This document shows, one piece after another, positions 1 through 10,214 of a stretch of 64,000 nt of DNA. Position 1 is the stretch's first letter. Each line of letters opens with the position of its first letter. The position numbers were made by a program, and so were the translations under genes. The stretch comes from Accumulibacter jenkinsii (lineage in GTDB: Bacteria > Pseudomonadota > Gammaproteobacteria > Burkholderiales > Rhodocyclaceae). The notes below the pieces were generated by a model, which had not been told where the DNA came from, did not search any database, and saw nothing but the letters and a program-made list of their open reading frames with translations. The stretch lies in contig JAZKUF010000002.1 of the NCBI GenBank assembly GCA_036625225.1, positions 1,106,223 through 1,170,222 of the forward strand, in the 5' to 3' direction.

Positions 1-1604
<1,604 letters not shown>

Positions 1605-1621
1605 TCAGCGAGGACTCGAGC

Positions 1622-2176
1622 ATGTTCACTGCCTGCAGCACGCGCGTCGCCGCTTGCCTTCGCCGGGTTCACCGCGCCCGCCTGCTCCCCCTGGCCGCGC
1701 TCCTGCTCGCGGCGCCAGCGCTCAGCGCCGACACCACCTACCGCTGGATCGACCCGAACACCGGCGGCACGGTCATCTCGGACCTGCCGCCACCGCCGGA
1801 TGCCCGGCAGGTCACCCGCTACACGGGCAAGATCAGCGACGACGAGCGCCCGCTTCCCTACGGCGTCCGTCAGGCCATGGAAAAGTTTCCGGTCATCCTG
1901 TACACCACTTCCGGCTGCCTCGCCGTCTGCAAGCAGGCGCGTGAATTGCTCAATGGTCGGGGCGTTCCGTTCTCGGAAAGAGTGCTCAACAGCGAGCAGG
2001 AAGTCGCCGATATCGACCAGCAACTCGGCGGTGAAGCCGTCATGCCGAGCCTCGTCGTTGGCCGCCAAAGTGCTCGCGGCTTCGCCCCGGCCACCTGGAA
2101 TGCGCTTCTCGACGCCGCCACTTATCCGACCACCAGTCCCTATCGCGTCAGGCCGTCGGCCAACCCTGCGCCATGA
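1622..2176 (+). CDS. Exported DUF4124-glutaredoxin fusion protein
   Basis: This 184-residue protein has an N-terminal signal peptide (hydrophobic stretch about residues 20-36, ending ALSA). A DUF4124-like segment follows (TYRWIDPNTGGTVISD, about 39-55), then a glutaredoxin-fold domain (about 88-170). The expected redox motif is CX3C (C99-LAV-C103) rather than the usual CXXC. The domain also shows the cis-Pro-like VMPSLVVG segment near residue 140. It is likely periplasmic and may act on thiols or disulfides, but no substrate can be read from the sequence. The ATG follows oligopeptidase A by 17 bp, so cotranscription is likely. A strong hairpin lies right after its stop codon. Confidence 0.75.
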   Translation: MFTACSTRVAACLRRVHRARLLPLAALLLAAPALSADTTYRWIDPNTGGTVISDLPPPPDARQVTRYTGKISDDERPLPYGVRQAMEKFPVILYTTSGCLAVCKQARELLNGRGVPFSERVLNSEQEVADIDQQLGGEAVMPSLVVGRQSARGFAPATWNALLDAATYPTTSPYRVRPSANPAP

Positions 2177-2179
2177 AAA

Positions 2180-2212
2180 AACGGCCCGGGAGTTTTTCAC
2201 TCCCGGACCGTT
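2180..2212 (-). terminator. Rho-independent terminator of the acetate permease operon
   Basis: The hairpin arms AACGGCCCGGGAGT and ACTCCCGGACCGTT pair with one mismatch around a short loop. Read on the minus strand the stem is followed by a run of six T, so it terminates actP. It sits between convergent genes and may also stop the + transcript. Confidence 0.85.
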
Positions 2213-2240
2213 CGACGCTCAAGTGCCATTTGAACGGGGC

Positions 2241-3929
2241 TTAGTGACCCGATCCCGTGGCAGCCCCGACGCCGGTTTCCGAACGGACTTTCTGTGCCGG
2301 GTAAAGCGAGCGCTCGAGTTGCGCCTGCGGGCTGTTATCCATCTTCGACACCAGATAGATCACCAGGAAAGCCGCGGTCATCGAAAACAGCGCCGGTGAC
2401 GAGTAGGGGAAGAGCGCACTGCCTTTCGGGTTGTGCAGCACGGCTTCCCATACCGAAGCGGAAAGGATGGTCAGCATGACCGAAGCGACCAGGCCGACGA
2501 CGCCCCCGGCCACCGCCCCCTTGGTCGTGCAATCCTTCCAGAGGACCGACATGAAGAGCACCGGGAAGTTGGCCGAGCAGGCGATGGCGAAGGCCAGCAT
2601 CACCATGTAGGCGACGTTCTCCTTCTCGAAGGCGATGCCGAGGAAAACCGCGACGATGCCCAGGCACACCGTGGTGATCTTGGACACCCGCAGTTCGGAC
2701 GCCGAGTCGGCCTTGCCCTGCTTGAACACCGTCGCGTAGAGGTCATGCGACACCGCCGAAGCGCCGGAGAGCGTCAGCCCGGCAACGACCGCCAGGATGG
2801 TGGCAAAAGCGACGGCCGAGATGAAGCCCAGGAAGACGTTGCCGCCGACCGCGTTCGAGAGGTGGATGGCGGCCATGTTGCCCCCGCCCTTCAGCCCTTT
2901 CGCCAGATCCCCATCGACGTAATACAGTTCGGGCGACTGGGTCAGCATGACGATGGCCCCGAAACCGATGATGAAGGTCAGGATGTAGAAGTAGCCGATC
3001 CAGGTGGTCGCCCAGCCGACCGACTTGCGGGCTTCCTTCGCACTCGGCACGGTGAAGAAACGCATCAGGATGTGCGGCAGACCGGCGGTCCCGAACATCA
3101 GCGCCATGCCGACCGAAATCGCCGATACCGGATCCTTGATCAGGCCGCCCGGCGACATGATCGCGTCGCCCTTGCTATGAATGTCGACGGCCTTGGCAAA
3201 CAGCGCTTCCGGGTTGAAATCGAACTGCCAGAGAACCGCCAGCGCCATGAAGGTGGCACCGGTCAGCAGCATGCAGGCCTTGATGATCTGCACCCAGGTG
3301 GTGGCCGTCATGCCGCCGAACAGCACGTAGCACATCATCAGCACGCCGACAATGATCACCGCATAGGTGTATTCAAGCCCGAAGAGGACCTTGATCAACT
3401 GACCGGCGCCAACCATCTGCGCGATCATGTAGAAGGCGACGACGACCAGCGAGCCGGTCGCCGCAAAGCTGCGCATCGGTGTTTGCGAGAAACGGTAGGC
3501 AGCGACGTCGGCAAAGGTGAATTTGCCCAGGTTGCGCAGCCGTTCGGCCATCAGGAAGGTGATCACCGGCCAGCCGACCAGCCAGCCGATCGAGAAGATC
3601 AGGCCGTCGAAGCCGTTGGCGAAGACGAGGCCCGAGATACCGAGGAACGACGCCGCCGACATGTAGTCGCCGGCAATGGCGAGACCGTTCTGGAAACCGG
3701 TGATGCCGCCGCCGGCGGTGTAGAAGTCAGCCGCCGACTTGGTCTTCGCTGCCGCCCACTTGGTGATTCCCAGGGTGATCGCGACAAAACCGGCGAACAT
3801 GGCGATCGCCACCCAGTTGGTCGCCTGTTTCTGCGTGTTGCCCAGGTCAGCGCCGGCGGCAATCACGCCCCCGGCGGCGAGCAGCCCGAGCAGCAGGGCA
3901 ATCGTGTTACGACTGTGGTTGCTGATCAT
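2241..3929 (-). CDS. actP: Cation/acetate symporter (SSS family)
   Basis: This is a sodium:solute symporter of 562 residues (E. coli ActP is about 549) that takes up acetate and other short monocarboxylates with a cation across the inner membrane. The N-terminus is hydrophobic and signal-like (residues 10-28). The family core follows: GGITGFQNGLAIAGDYMSAA, then a dozen or so hydrophobic helices to about residue 540. Its ATG overlaps the stop of the upstream DUF485 gene by 4 bp (ATGA), the usual yjcH-actP arrangement, so the two are translationally coupled. Acetate uptake fits an organism that stores fermentation acids. Assignment to ActP rather than a general SSS carrier rests on this pairing and overall similarity. 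Confidence 0.93.
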   Translation of the reverse strand: MISNHSRNTIALLLGLLAAGGVIAAGADLGNTQKQATNWVAIAMFAGFVAITLGITKWAAAKTKSAADFYTAGGGITGFQNGLAIAGDYMSAASFLGISGLVFANGFDGLIFSIGWLVGWPVITFLMAERLRNLGKFTFADVAAYRFSQTPMRSFAATGSLVVVAFYMIAQMVGAGQLIKVLFGLEYTYAVIIVGVLMMCYVLFGGMTATTWVQIIKACMLLTGATFMALAVLWQFDFNPEALFAKAVDIHSKGDAIMSPGGLIKDPVSAISVGMALMFGTAGLPHILMRFFTVPSAKEARKSVGWATTWIGYFYILTFIIGFGAIVMLTQSPELYYVDGDLAKGLKGGGNMAAIHLSNAVGGNVFLGFISAVAFATILAVVAGLTLSGASAVSHDLYATVFKQGKADSASELRVSKITTVCLGIVAVFLGIAFEKENVAYMVMLAFAIACSANFPVLFMSVLWKDCTTKGAVAGGVVGLVASVMLTILSASVWEAVLHNPKGSALFPYSSPALFSMTAAFLVIYLVSKMDNSPQAQLERSLYPAQKVRSETGVGAATGSGH

Positions 3930-4243
3930 TTCTGGTTGGCCTCCCTGATGATCTCGGCGTTGAGATCATCAAACTCGGTGTTGGCGCGCCGGACGTAGAT
4001 GTTGGTGATGATGATGGTGAACACGATGACACCGACGCCGAGCGGGATGCCGATCGAGGTCACCATTCCCGGCGCCAGCTTGGTCGCCAGCCATTCCTTG
4101 TCGAAGGCGATCAGCAGGATGTAGCCGTAGTAGGCAATGATCATCAGGATGCACATGAAGGTGCTGTAACTGGAGCGTTTGCGAACCAGCTCGTGGTATT
4201 TCGGATTGGCTTCGATGCGGGCAACGATGTCGTCTTTCACCAT
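3926..4243 (-). CDS. yjcH: DUF485 inner-membrane protein (YjcH-like), partner of ActP
   Basis: This 105-residue protein has two predicted membrane helices (about residues 26-48 and 60-82) and the DUF485 pattern NPKYHELVRKRSSYSTF near the N-terminus. I chose the ATG at 4243 because AAGGAG sits just upstream on the minus strand. A longer frame reaches 4345 but has no ribosome site. The gene overlaps actP by 4 bp. Proteins of this family are nearly always encoded immediately before an SSS acetate/solute carrier. The molecular function is not established. Confidence 0.88.
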   Translation of the reverse strand: MVKDDIVARIEANPKYHELVRKRSSYSTFMCILMIIAYYGYILLIAFDKEWLATKLAPGMVTSIGIPLGVGVIVFTIIITNIYVRRANTEFDDLNAEIIREANQK

Positions 4244-4341
4244 TTCTCCTTTTAAATAATGAGGTAGAAAATCAGCTCTCGTGATCAGTTGCGTATCCTG
4301 ACCCTGCTTGCTTACCCGAGTCTTACTACGGAACAGAATCC

Positions 4342-4368
4342 TCAAGATTTTGCCGCATATGCCGTAGA
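4342..4368 (+). promoter_or_regulatory. Sigma-28 (FliA)-like promoter for the YjfB-like gene
   Basis: TCAAGATT (4342-4349) is followed by 11 bp and then GCCGTAGA (4361-4368). The sigma-28 consensus is TAAAGTTT-N11-GCCGATAA. Spacing is exact and about 11 of 16 positions match, including the key GCCG. The start codon it would serve is 40 bp downstream. Confidence 0.5.
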
Positions 4369-4407
4369 GAGGGGTTCACGGGCAATCGATCATCGGAGGT
4401 GGAGATC

Positions 4408-4602
4408 ATGGAAGTGACTGGAATCGCCGCCGTGGCGACTGAAATGAGCCAGGCGAGAACCGCCGACGCGGTACAGATGGCGATGTTCAGGAAGGTTCTG
4501 GACGTCCAGGAGCAAAGCGCGATGCAACTGATCGAAGCCGCTTCACGGGTAATTCCGAGCAATCCGCCGAACCTCGGCAATCACATCGACACCTCGGCCT
4601 AA
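4408..4602 (+). CDS. YjfB-like putative motility protein
   Basis: This 64-residue acidic protein has the pattern of the YjfB_motility family: MEVTGIAAVATEMSQARTAD at the N-terminus, then a hydrophilic helix and a C-terminus ending NHIDTSA. The ATG at 4408 follows GGAGG (4395-4399). A GTG at 4399 overlaps that ribosome site and is unlikely to be used. The gene stands alone between divergent metabolic genes. A sigma-28-like promoter lies directly upstream, which supports a link to flagellar motility. The biochemical role of the family is unknown. Confidence 0.75.
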   Translation: MEVTGIAAVATEMSQARTADAVQMAMFRKVLDVQEQSAMQLIEAASRVIPSNPPNLGNHIDTSA

Positions 4603-4660
4603 GCCAAGGTCGCCAGCAAGCGCCCTCGCCCGCTGGTGCGAGAGGGGCAGCGTGGGGATA

Positions 4661-4710
4661 AACGGTCATGGCTTTCATGGTCGGGAGGATCTTGAAAAAC
4701 CATGACCGTT
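4661..4710. repeat. 11-bp perfect inverted repeat downstream of pfp
   Basis: AACGGTCATGG (4661-4671) and CCATGACCGTT (4700-4710) form a perfect inverted repeat with a 28-base spacer. It lies between the 3' ends of the YjfB-like gene and the PPi-PFK gene, so it may be a factor-assisted terminator for either. No strong U-tract follows on either strand. Confidence 0.5.
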
Positions 4711-4746
4711 AACCGATGGTAGCTGCTGCGCGACGCAGTCAGGTGC

Positions 4747-6453
4747 TCAACCGATCCTGAACATCAGCGACTCGGCGCCCGAATTGAGCGCCACGCTGAT
4801 CGGCAGCTGATCGGTCGTCGGACCCCAGAACTGGCGCGGACCGGGGGACGCGAAGAGATCGCTGGCGGCCCAGTCTTTGCGGCGCGAGACGAAGTACTGC
4901 ATGGCCGGCGAATCCATCCGGACCAGCGCTTTTTCGATCACGAACTCGTTCTTGCCATGGCGACGTTCGATGTTGAGCAGGCCGGCAAGCGGGATCGCCT
5001 GCGGCGTGCCGCCGGTGGTCAGGCCGGTGACCGTCGCCATGTAGCCGCTGCGCCCGTCGAGGATCAGCGAACCGGCGGTGAGGCCGAGGTTGTAGGTGTA
5101 CGCGGCATCGAACCGGGTCGGCGCGCCGCAGCGGCCTTCGTAGCCGAGAAAATGATTGTGGGCAGCAAAAGGCACGCTGGCGTCGATCGCCTTGACCCGC
5201 TGCCGGGTCATGTCGATCAGCAACTGCTCGGTGGGGATCAGCGAGACCTGCAGGTTGCCGTGCGAATCGCGCTCGGCGAGCAGCATGTTGACGATATAGC
5301 TGGGCAGTGAGCCGAGCAGGTGAGCGTTTTCGGCACTGAGCCGGCTGGCGATGAAAGCCGGCTTGGCGTCTTCGGCCAGCGCGGAAAACTCGGCAACGTT
5401 GTGCGCGAGGACATCGTTCAACTCGGCGATCATGGCGTTCATCTCCGGGATGAACTCGATCAGGCCTTCGGGAACCAGCAGGACGCCGTAGTTCATCCCC
5501 TTGTGCGAGCGCTCGACGACGACCTGCGCGATGCGGTCGACGATACTCGCGAGCGACAGCTTGCTGGCCGCGATCTCTTCCGAGATCAGGGCAATTGCCG
5601 GCTTGGTCTGCAGCGCGACTTCGAGCGCCACGTGTGAAGCGGAACGTCCCATCAGCTTGACGAAATGCCAGTATTTGAGCGATGAGCTGGTGTCCTGCAG
5701 AATGTTGCCGACCATCTCGCTGTAGATGCGGGTGGCGGTGTCGAAACCGAACGAGATCGCCAGCAGGTCACCGACCTGCAGGTCGCCGTCGATCGTCTTC
5801 GGGACGCCGATCACCTGCACGCCCGAGCCGTCGGCCTTGACGCCGGCAAACAGCGACTCGGCGAGGACCGCGGCGTTGGTGTTGGAGTCGTCGCCGCCGA
5901 CGACGACGATCGCGTCGAGTTCATGCCTGATGCAGGTCTCGCGGACCTGCGCGAACTGCTCGTCGCTCTTGATCTTGGTCCGGTCCGAACCGAGGAAGTC
6001 GAAACCACCGGTGTTGATGATGAAGTCGACGTTGGCGTCGGTGATCTCGAACAGAGAGCCCTTGAGCAGGCCTTTGGGACCGGCCTTGACGCCAAAGAGC
6101 GTGTTGTCGGCGCCGAGGACCCGCTTGAGACCGCAGACCACGTTGTGGCCGCCGGCGGCCGGTCCGCCCGAGAAAAGGACAGCGACGCGCTTGCCGCTGA
6201 CCCGGGCAGCGCTGGCGCCGGTGGACGCGAGGACGACGTTGCCGGAAGCGGCGACGCTCTGCGGGAACTCTGCCTGCACCGCGTCGCTGTCCTTGGTGCT
6301 CAGGACGCGCCCGGTGCTGCTGAAAGCGACCGGCTGGGGGTTGCTCGACGAGCCGAAAGCGGCACAGACCGGCAGCGGATTCTGGCGCAGGGCCGTCTCG
6401 AAAATCGATCGGTGTGCTTCTGTGTTGAGTAGCTGTTCTACCAGGGTGCTCAT
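4747..6453 (-). CDS. pfp: Pyrophosphate-dependent 6-phosphofructokinase (PPi-PFK)
   Basis: This enzyme reversibly converts fructose 6-phosphate to fructose 1,6-bisphosphate using PPi instead of ATP, in the cytoplasm. It has 568 residues, the long PFP class. Visible motifs are LFSGGPAAGGHN (phosphate loop, about residue 95), GGDDSNTN (GGDD marks PPi specificity where ATP enzymes have GGDG) and PKTIDGDL with the catalytic Asp. The ATG at 6453 is preceded by GAGGA; an upstream TTG at 6474 would lengthen it by 7 residues. It follows fba on the same strand but is separated by a terminator, so it may depend on read-through or its own promoter. The reversible PPi step suits an organism that cycles polyphosphate and glycogen (inference). 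Confidence 0.92.
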   Translation of the reverse strand: MSTLVEQLLNTEAHRSIFETALRQNPLPVCAAFGSSSNPQPVAFSSTGRVLSTKDSDAVQAEFPQSVAASGNVVLASTGASAARVSGKRVAVLFSGGPAAGGHNVVCGLKRVLGADNTLFGVKAGPKGLLKGSLFEITDANVDFIINTGGFDFLGSDRTKIKSDEQFAQVRETCIRHELDAIVVVGGDDSNTNAAVLAESLFAGVKADGSGVQVIGVPKTIDGDLQVGDLLAISFGFDTATRIYSEMVGNILQDTSSSLKYWHFVKLMGRSASHVALEVALQTKPAIALISEEIAASKLSLASIVDRIAQVVVERSHKGMNYGVLLVPEGLIEFIPEMNAMIAELNDVLAHNVAEFSALAEDAKPAFIASRLSAENAHLLGSLPSYIVNMLLAERDSHGNLQVSLIPTEQLLIDMTRQRVKAIDASVPFAAHNHFLGYEGRCGAPTRFDAAYTYNLGLTAGSLILDGRSGYMATVTGLTTGGTPQAIPLAGLLNIERRHGKNEFVIEKALVRMDSPAMQYFVSRRKDWAASDLFASPGPRQFWGPTTDQLPISVALNSGAESLMFRIG

Positions 6454-6494
6454 GCGTTGATCCTCGGTGTACAAGAAGAAGGTTGACCGGACAC

Positions 6495-6530
6495 AAAAAG
6501 GGCCAGCCCGGAGATGGACCAGCCCTTTTT
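6495..6530 (-). terminator. Rho-independent terminator after fba
   Basis: AAAAAGGGC (6495-6503) pairs with GCCCTTTTT (6522-6530), with further partial pairing inside. Read on the minus strand it ends in a T-run, so it terminates the aldolase transcript just before pfp. Confidence 0.85.
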
Positions 6531-6546
6531 CATGCCCGCAGGTCGA

Positions 6547-7620
6547 TCAGCCCAGGGTGCCGATGTTGTTGAGGTCGGCAAAGGCCTGCTTGAGGCGGGC
6601 CCGGAAAGCGTCTTCGCCCTTGCGCAGCCAGGCGCGCGGATCGTAGTACTTCTTGTTCGGCTTCTCGTCGCCCTCGGGATTGCCGATCTGGCCCTGGAGA
6701 TAGCCTTCGTTCTTCTTGTAGAAGCCCATCACGCCTTCCCAGAAGGCCCACTGCAGATCGGTGTCGATGTTCATCTTGATGACGCCGTAGGAGATCGCCT
6801 CGCGGATTTCCTCGATCGTCGACCCCGAACCCCCGTGGAAGACGAAATTGACTGGATGCGCCTGGGTGCCGAACTTCTTCTGCACGTAATCCTGCGAATT
6901 CTTCAGGATGATCGGCTGCAGTTTGACGTTGCCCGGCTTGTAGACGCCATGCACGTTGCCGAAAGCGGCGGCGATGGTGAAGCGGTCGCTGACCTCGGAC
7001 AACTGCTCGTAGGCGAGGGCCACGTCTTCGGGCTGGGTGTAGAGCTTCGAGCTGTCGACGCCGCTATTGTCGACGCCGTCCTCTTCGCCACCGGTGACGC
7101 CGAGTTCGATTTCGAGCGTCATTCCCATCTTGCTCATGCGCTCGAGGTAGCGCTTGCAGATTTCGATGTTTTCCTCGATCGGCTCTTCCGACAGATCGAG
7201 CATGTGCGAGCTGTAGAGCGGCTTGCCGTGGGTCTTGAAGTACTTCTCGCCGGCATCGAGCAGGCCATCGATCCACGGCAGCAGCTTCTTGGCTGCGTGG
7301 TCGGTATGCAGCACGACGGTCGCACCATACAGTTCGGCGAGCAGGTGGATGTGCTGCGCACCCGAGATGCCGCCGGCGATGCAGGCCCGCTGCGCGGCAT
7401 TGTCGAGGCCCTTGCCGGCAAAGAATTGTGCGCCACCGTTCGAGAACTGGATGATCGCCGGCGAATTCAGCTCCTTGGCGGTTTCCATGACGGCGTTGAC
7501 GGTGCTGGTGTTGATCACATTAACTGCCGGCAGCGCAAACTGCTTGGCCTTGGCCAGTTCGAAAACCGCTTGCAACGCGTCGCCGGAGGCGACGCCAGGT
7601 TGGATTTGTGTTGAGCTCAT
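6547..7620 (-). CDS. fbaA: Fructose-bisphosphate aldolase, class II
   Basis: This is a zinc-dependent aldolase that splits fructose 1,6-bisphosphate into DHAP and glyceraldehyde 3-phosphate in glycolysis and runs backward in gluconeogenesis. At 357 residues it matches the E. coli FbaA (class IIA) length. Zinc ligands appear in VVLHTDHAAKK and in FGNVHGVY and FVFHGGSGST. The GVTGGEEDGVDN active-site loop is intact. It is immediately upstream of pfp on the same strand, pairing two consecutive glycolytic steps. The ribosome site is weak (GGAAA). No convincing -35/-10 pair is seen upstream, but a 13-bp direct repeat lies there. Confidence 0.95.
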   Translation of the reverse strand: MSSTQIQPGVASGDALQAVFELAKAKQFALPAVNVINTSTVNAVMETAKELNSPAIIQFSNGGAQFFAGKGLDNAAQRACIAGGISGAQHIHLLAELYGATVVLHTDHAAKKLLPWIDGLLDAGEKYFKTHGKPLYSSHMLDLSEEPIEENIEICKRYLERMSKMGMTLEIELGVTGGEEDGVDNSGVDSSKLYTQPEDVALAYEQLSEVSDRFTIAAAFGNVHGVYKPGNVKLQPIILKNSQDYVQKKFGTQAHPVNFVFHGGSGSTIEEIREAISYGVIKMNIDTDLQWAFWEGVMGFYKKNEGYLQGQIGNPEGDEKPNKKYYDPRAWLRKGEDAFRARLKQAFADLNNIGTLG

Positions 7621-8059
7621 GATTGCTTTTTCCAGATTCGGTTGGTCGAAAGGTTCGAGGATTCGAGAAGGTCGAAAGGTTCAGATGCGAGAGGAAAACG
7701 GACACCCGAATGCCCGCTTCGGTAGAAGTATCTCTGCCGTTTACCGACTCGTCAAGCACCGTCTCTCTTCGCCCGGCCGAAACCCGAAAAGGCCCTCGCC
7801 CGGCGTCGCAATGCGCCACGCTGGCACTCGCCGGCGGGAGCCGCAAGCAGTCCTGCACGACTGCGGGTCGACCAGAATTACCGGTTCATGCAGCGTCGAT
7901 CGACCGCCGGCGAAGATCAGGATGCAGAACGAAGATGCCGGTGGCGGGCAAGGCGTGCGCGGGCGGCGCGGGGGATCCCCACGGCAGCGCCAGATGTGGG
8001 AAACTGCACCTCGCGCCGCCGTGCAGAGCCGGGGCGCTGACCCGTTCAGGAGAGAGTGA
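7621..8059. other. Intergenic region between fba and prc, with a 13-bp direct repeat
   Basis: No convincing gene is seen in these 439 bases, which separate divergent fba and prc. GGTCGAAAGGTTC occurs at 7644-7656 and again at 7670-7682 (26-bp period), close to the fba start. GGGGATCCCC, a 10-bp palindrome, lies near 7970. An AGGAGA ribosome site just before 8060 belongs to prc. Short frames through the region have no family signature. Confidence 0.6.
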
Positions 8060-10213
8060 ATGACCAAGAGAATAATGTGGATTGTGCTTGCCTGGCTGCT
8101 GACCGTCCCGGCGCCAGCGATCGAATCCCAGGATTCCGAGCTGGCGAGGCTCGGGCCGCTGCCGCAGCAGAGGCAATCGGCGCGGTGGTCTGCGCAGATC
8201 CTGACGCGCTACCACTACAAGGCCGCACCGCTCGACGACGCGATGTCGGACAGGATCTTCACCAACTACCTCGAAGCCCTGGATGGCGACAAGATCTTCT
8301 TTCTCCAGTCCGACATCGACCGCTTTGCCGACGCCCGCCGGCAACTCGATGACGCGATTCTCGAGCAGGATCTCGGCATTCCGTTTGCCCTCTTCGACCT
8401 GCAGCGGCGCCGTCTGGTCGAGCGCGTCTCGTATGCCCGAGAACTGCTCGGTCAGGAACCCGACTTCACCCTCAACGAGAGCTACCCACTGTCGCGCAAG
8501 AAGGCGACCTGGGCGACGAGCGAAGACGAGATTAAGGATCTGTGGCGCCGGCGCGTGAAGAACGACTGGCTGCGGCTGAAGCTGGCGGGGAAAGACCGCG
8601 CGGCGATCCGCGCGACGCTCGACAAACGCTACGAGACCTTGCTGACGCGCGACGCGAGAGTGAAGAGCGAGGACGTTTTCCAGATCTTCATGAATGCCTA
8701 CGCGACCGCGATGGACCCTCACACCAACTACCTGGGACCGCGTGCCGCCGAGGATTTCGGCATCTCGATGCGGCTTTCGCTGGTCGGCATCGGCGCCGTG
8801 CTGCAGGAGCGCGACGAGTACACGACGGTGCGCGAGATCGTGCCAGGCGGCCCGGCTGCACTTTCAGGCAAGATCAAGGTCGGCGACCGGATCGTCGGCG
8901 TCGGCCAGGGAGCGCGGGCACCGGTCACCGATGTACTCGGCTGGCGTCTTGACGACGTCGTGGCCATGATCCGCGGCGAAAAAAACACCATCGTGACACT
9001 CGCCGTTCTGCCGGCCGGCGTCGGCCCGGACGGCAAGCCGACGCGAATCTCGCTCGCTCGCAAGAAAATCAGCATCGAGGCCCAGGCCGCCAGGAAGTCC
9101 ATCATCGAGGCCAGGGACGGCACCAGCCGACGGCGGATCGGGGTCATCTCGCTACCGACTTTCTACGAAGACTTCGACGCCCGCCGCAAGGGAGACGCGA
9201 ATTACAAGAGCGCCACCCGTGACGTCTCTCGCCTGCTCGCCGAGTTGAAGAAGGAGCACGTCGACGGTGTCGTGGTCGATCTGCGCAACAACGGCGGCGG
9301 CTCCCTGAGCGAAGCGGTCGCGCTGACCGGCCTGTTCATCGATCAGGGACCGGTGGTCCAGCAGCGCAACGCGCAAGGCGAGGTGCGGATCGAAAATGAC
9401 CGGGACAGCGGTTTCGCCTGGAGCGGTCCACTCGCCGTGCTGATCAATCGCAGTTCTGCGTCGGCGTCGGAAATCTTCGCTGCGGCGATCCAGGACTACG
9501 GACGCGGCCTCGTCATCGGCGAGACGAGCTATGGCAAAGGCACCGTGCAGACGGTGGTCGACCTCAACGAAGTCGCTCACGAGGACGAGGCACCCCTGGG
9601 TGAACTGAAAATGACCATCGCCCAGTTCTTCCGCGTCAATGGCGGCACGACGCAACTGCGAGGGGTCAGCCCGGATCTCACCTTGCCGAGTACCACCGAC
9701 CCGCAGCAGTTCGGCGAGTCGAGCCTGGAGAACGCGCTGCCGTGGAGCGAGATCGAGGCGGCCGACTTTGTCCCTTCAGGCCGCGTGACGGCGCTGCTAC
9801 CGCTGCTGCGCGCCCGGCACGATGCACGCGTGGCCAGAGACTCGGCGTTTCAGTACCTCCTCGAGGATCTCGCCGAAGCCGCTCTTCAACGCCAGAAGGA
9901 GCAGATTTCACTCAACGAAAACGAACGCCGCGCCGAGCGCGACCGGCAGGAGGCGAAGCAGAAATTGCGGGCCGGCAAGAGCCCGTCAACGACAGCGAAG
10001 ACGCTCCGTCAGGACGATGGGCTGCTCGCCAGCGAGCGCGGCCTGAGCGCCGATCTGGCTGAAGAAAAGGCACAGAAGAAAAGCCGGGATGTGCTCCTGA
10101 TCGAAAGCGCCCGCATCCTGAACGACGAGATCAGTCTCCTGAAAGCGAACACCCGGCTGGCGGCGCAGGTGCTGCCCGCAATGAAAGCGATGGCGACGAC
10201 GCAAGCACCCTGA
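8060..10213 (+). CDS. prc: Carboxy-terminal processing protease (Tsp/Prc, S41 family)
   Basis: This periplasmic, membrane-associated serine protease trims or degrades proteins from their C-termini. In E. coli it processes PBP3 and degrades SsrA-tagged periplasmic proteins. It has 717 residues with a signal peptide (residues 1-20, LLTVPAPA). An N-terminal Prc helical region is followed by a PDZ domain (about 240-330) and the S41 catalytic domain. The nucleophile Ser is in SSASASEIFA and the general-base Lys in SYGKGTVQ. A C-terminal Prc helical domain rich in Lys/Glu completes it. AGGAGA precedes the ATG. Its stop is 1 bp from the convergent arsenite transporter stop, with no terminator between. 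Confidence 0.93.
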   Translation: MTKRIMWIVLAWLLTVPAPAIESQDSELARLGPLPQQRQSARWSAQILTRYHYKAAPLDDAMSDRIFTNYLEALDGDKIFFLQSDIDRFADARRQLDDAILEQDLGIPFALFDLQRRRLVERVSYARELLGQEPDFTLNESYPLSRKKATWATSEDEIKDLWRRRVKNDWLRLKLAGKDRAAIRATLDKRYETLLTRDARVKSEDVFQIFMNAYATAMDPHTNYLGPRAAEDFGISMRLSLVGIGAVLQERDEYTTVREIVPGGPAALSGKIKVGDRIVGVGQGARAPVTDVLGWRLDDVVAMIRGEKNTIVTLAVLPAGVGPDGKPTRISLARKKISIEAQAARKSIIEARDGTSRRRIGVISLPTFYEDFDARRKGDANYKSATRDVSRLLAELKKEHVDGVVVDLRNNGGGSLSEAVALTGLFIDQGPVVQQRNAQGEVRIENDRDSGFAWSGPLAVLINRSSASASEIFAAAIQDYGRGLVIGETSYGKGTVQTVVDLNEVAHEDEAPLGELKMTIAQFFRVNGGTTQLRGVSPDLTLPSTTDPQQFGESSLENALPWSEIEAADFVPSGRVTALLPLLRARHDARVARDSAFQYLLEDLAEAALQRQKEQISLNENERRAERDRQEAKQKLRAGKSPSTTAKTLRQDDGLLASERGLSADLAEEKAQKKSRDVLLIESARILNDEISLLKANTRLAAQVLPAMKAMATTQAP

Positions 10214-10214
10214 G

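Noticed and set aside
2433..3998. 521-residue plus-strand frame opposite actP
   Set aside because: It mirrors actP codons and has no domain; a GC-rich shadow frame.
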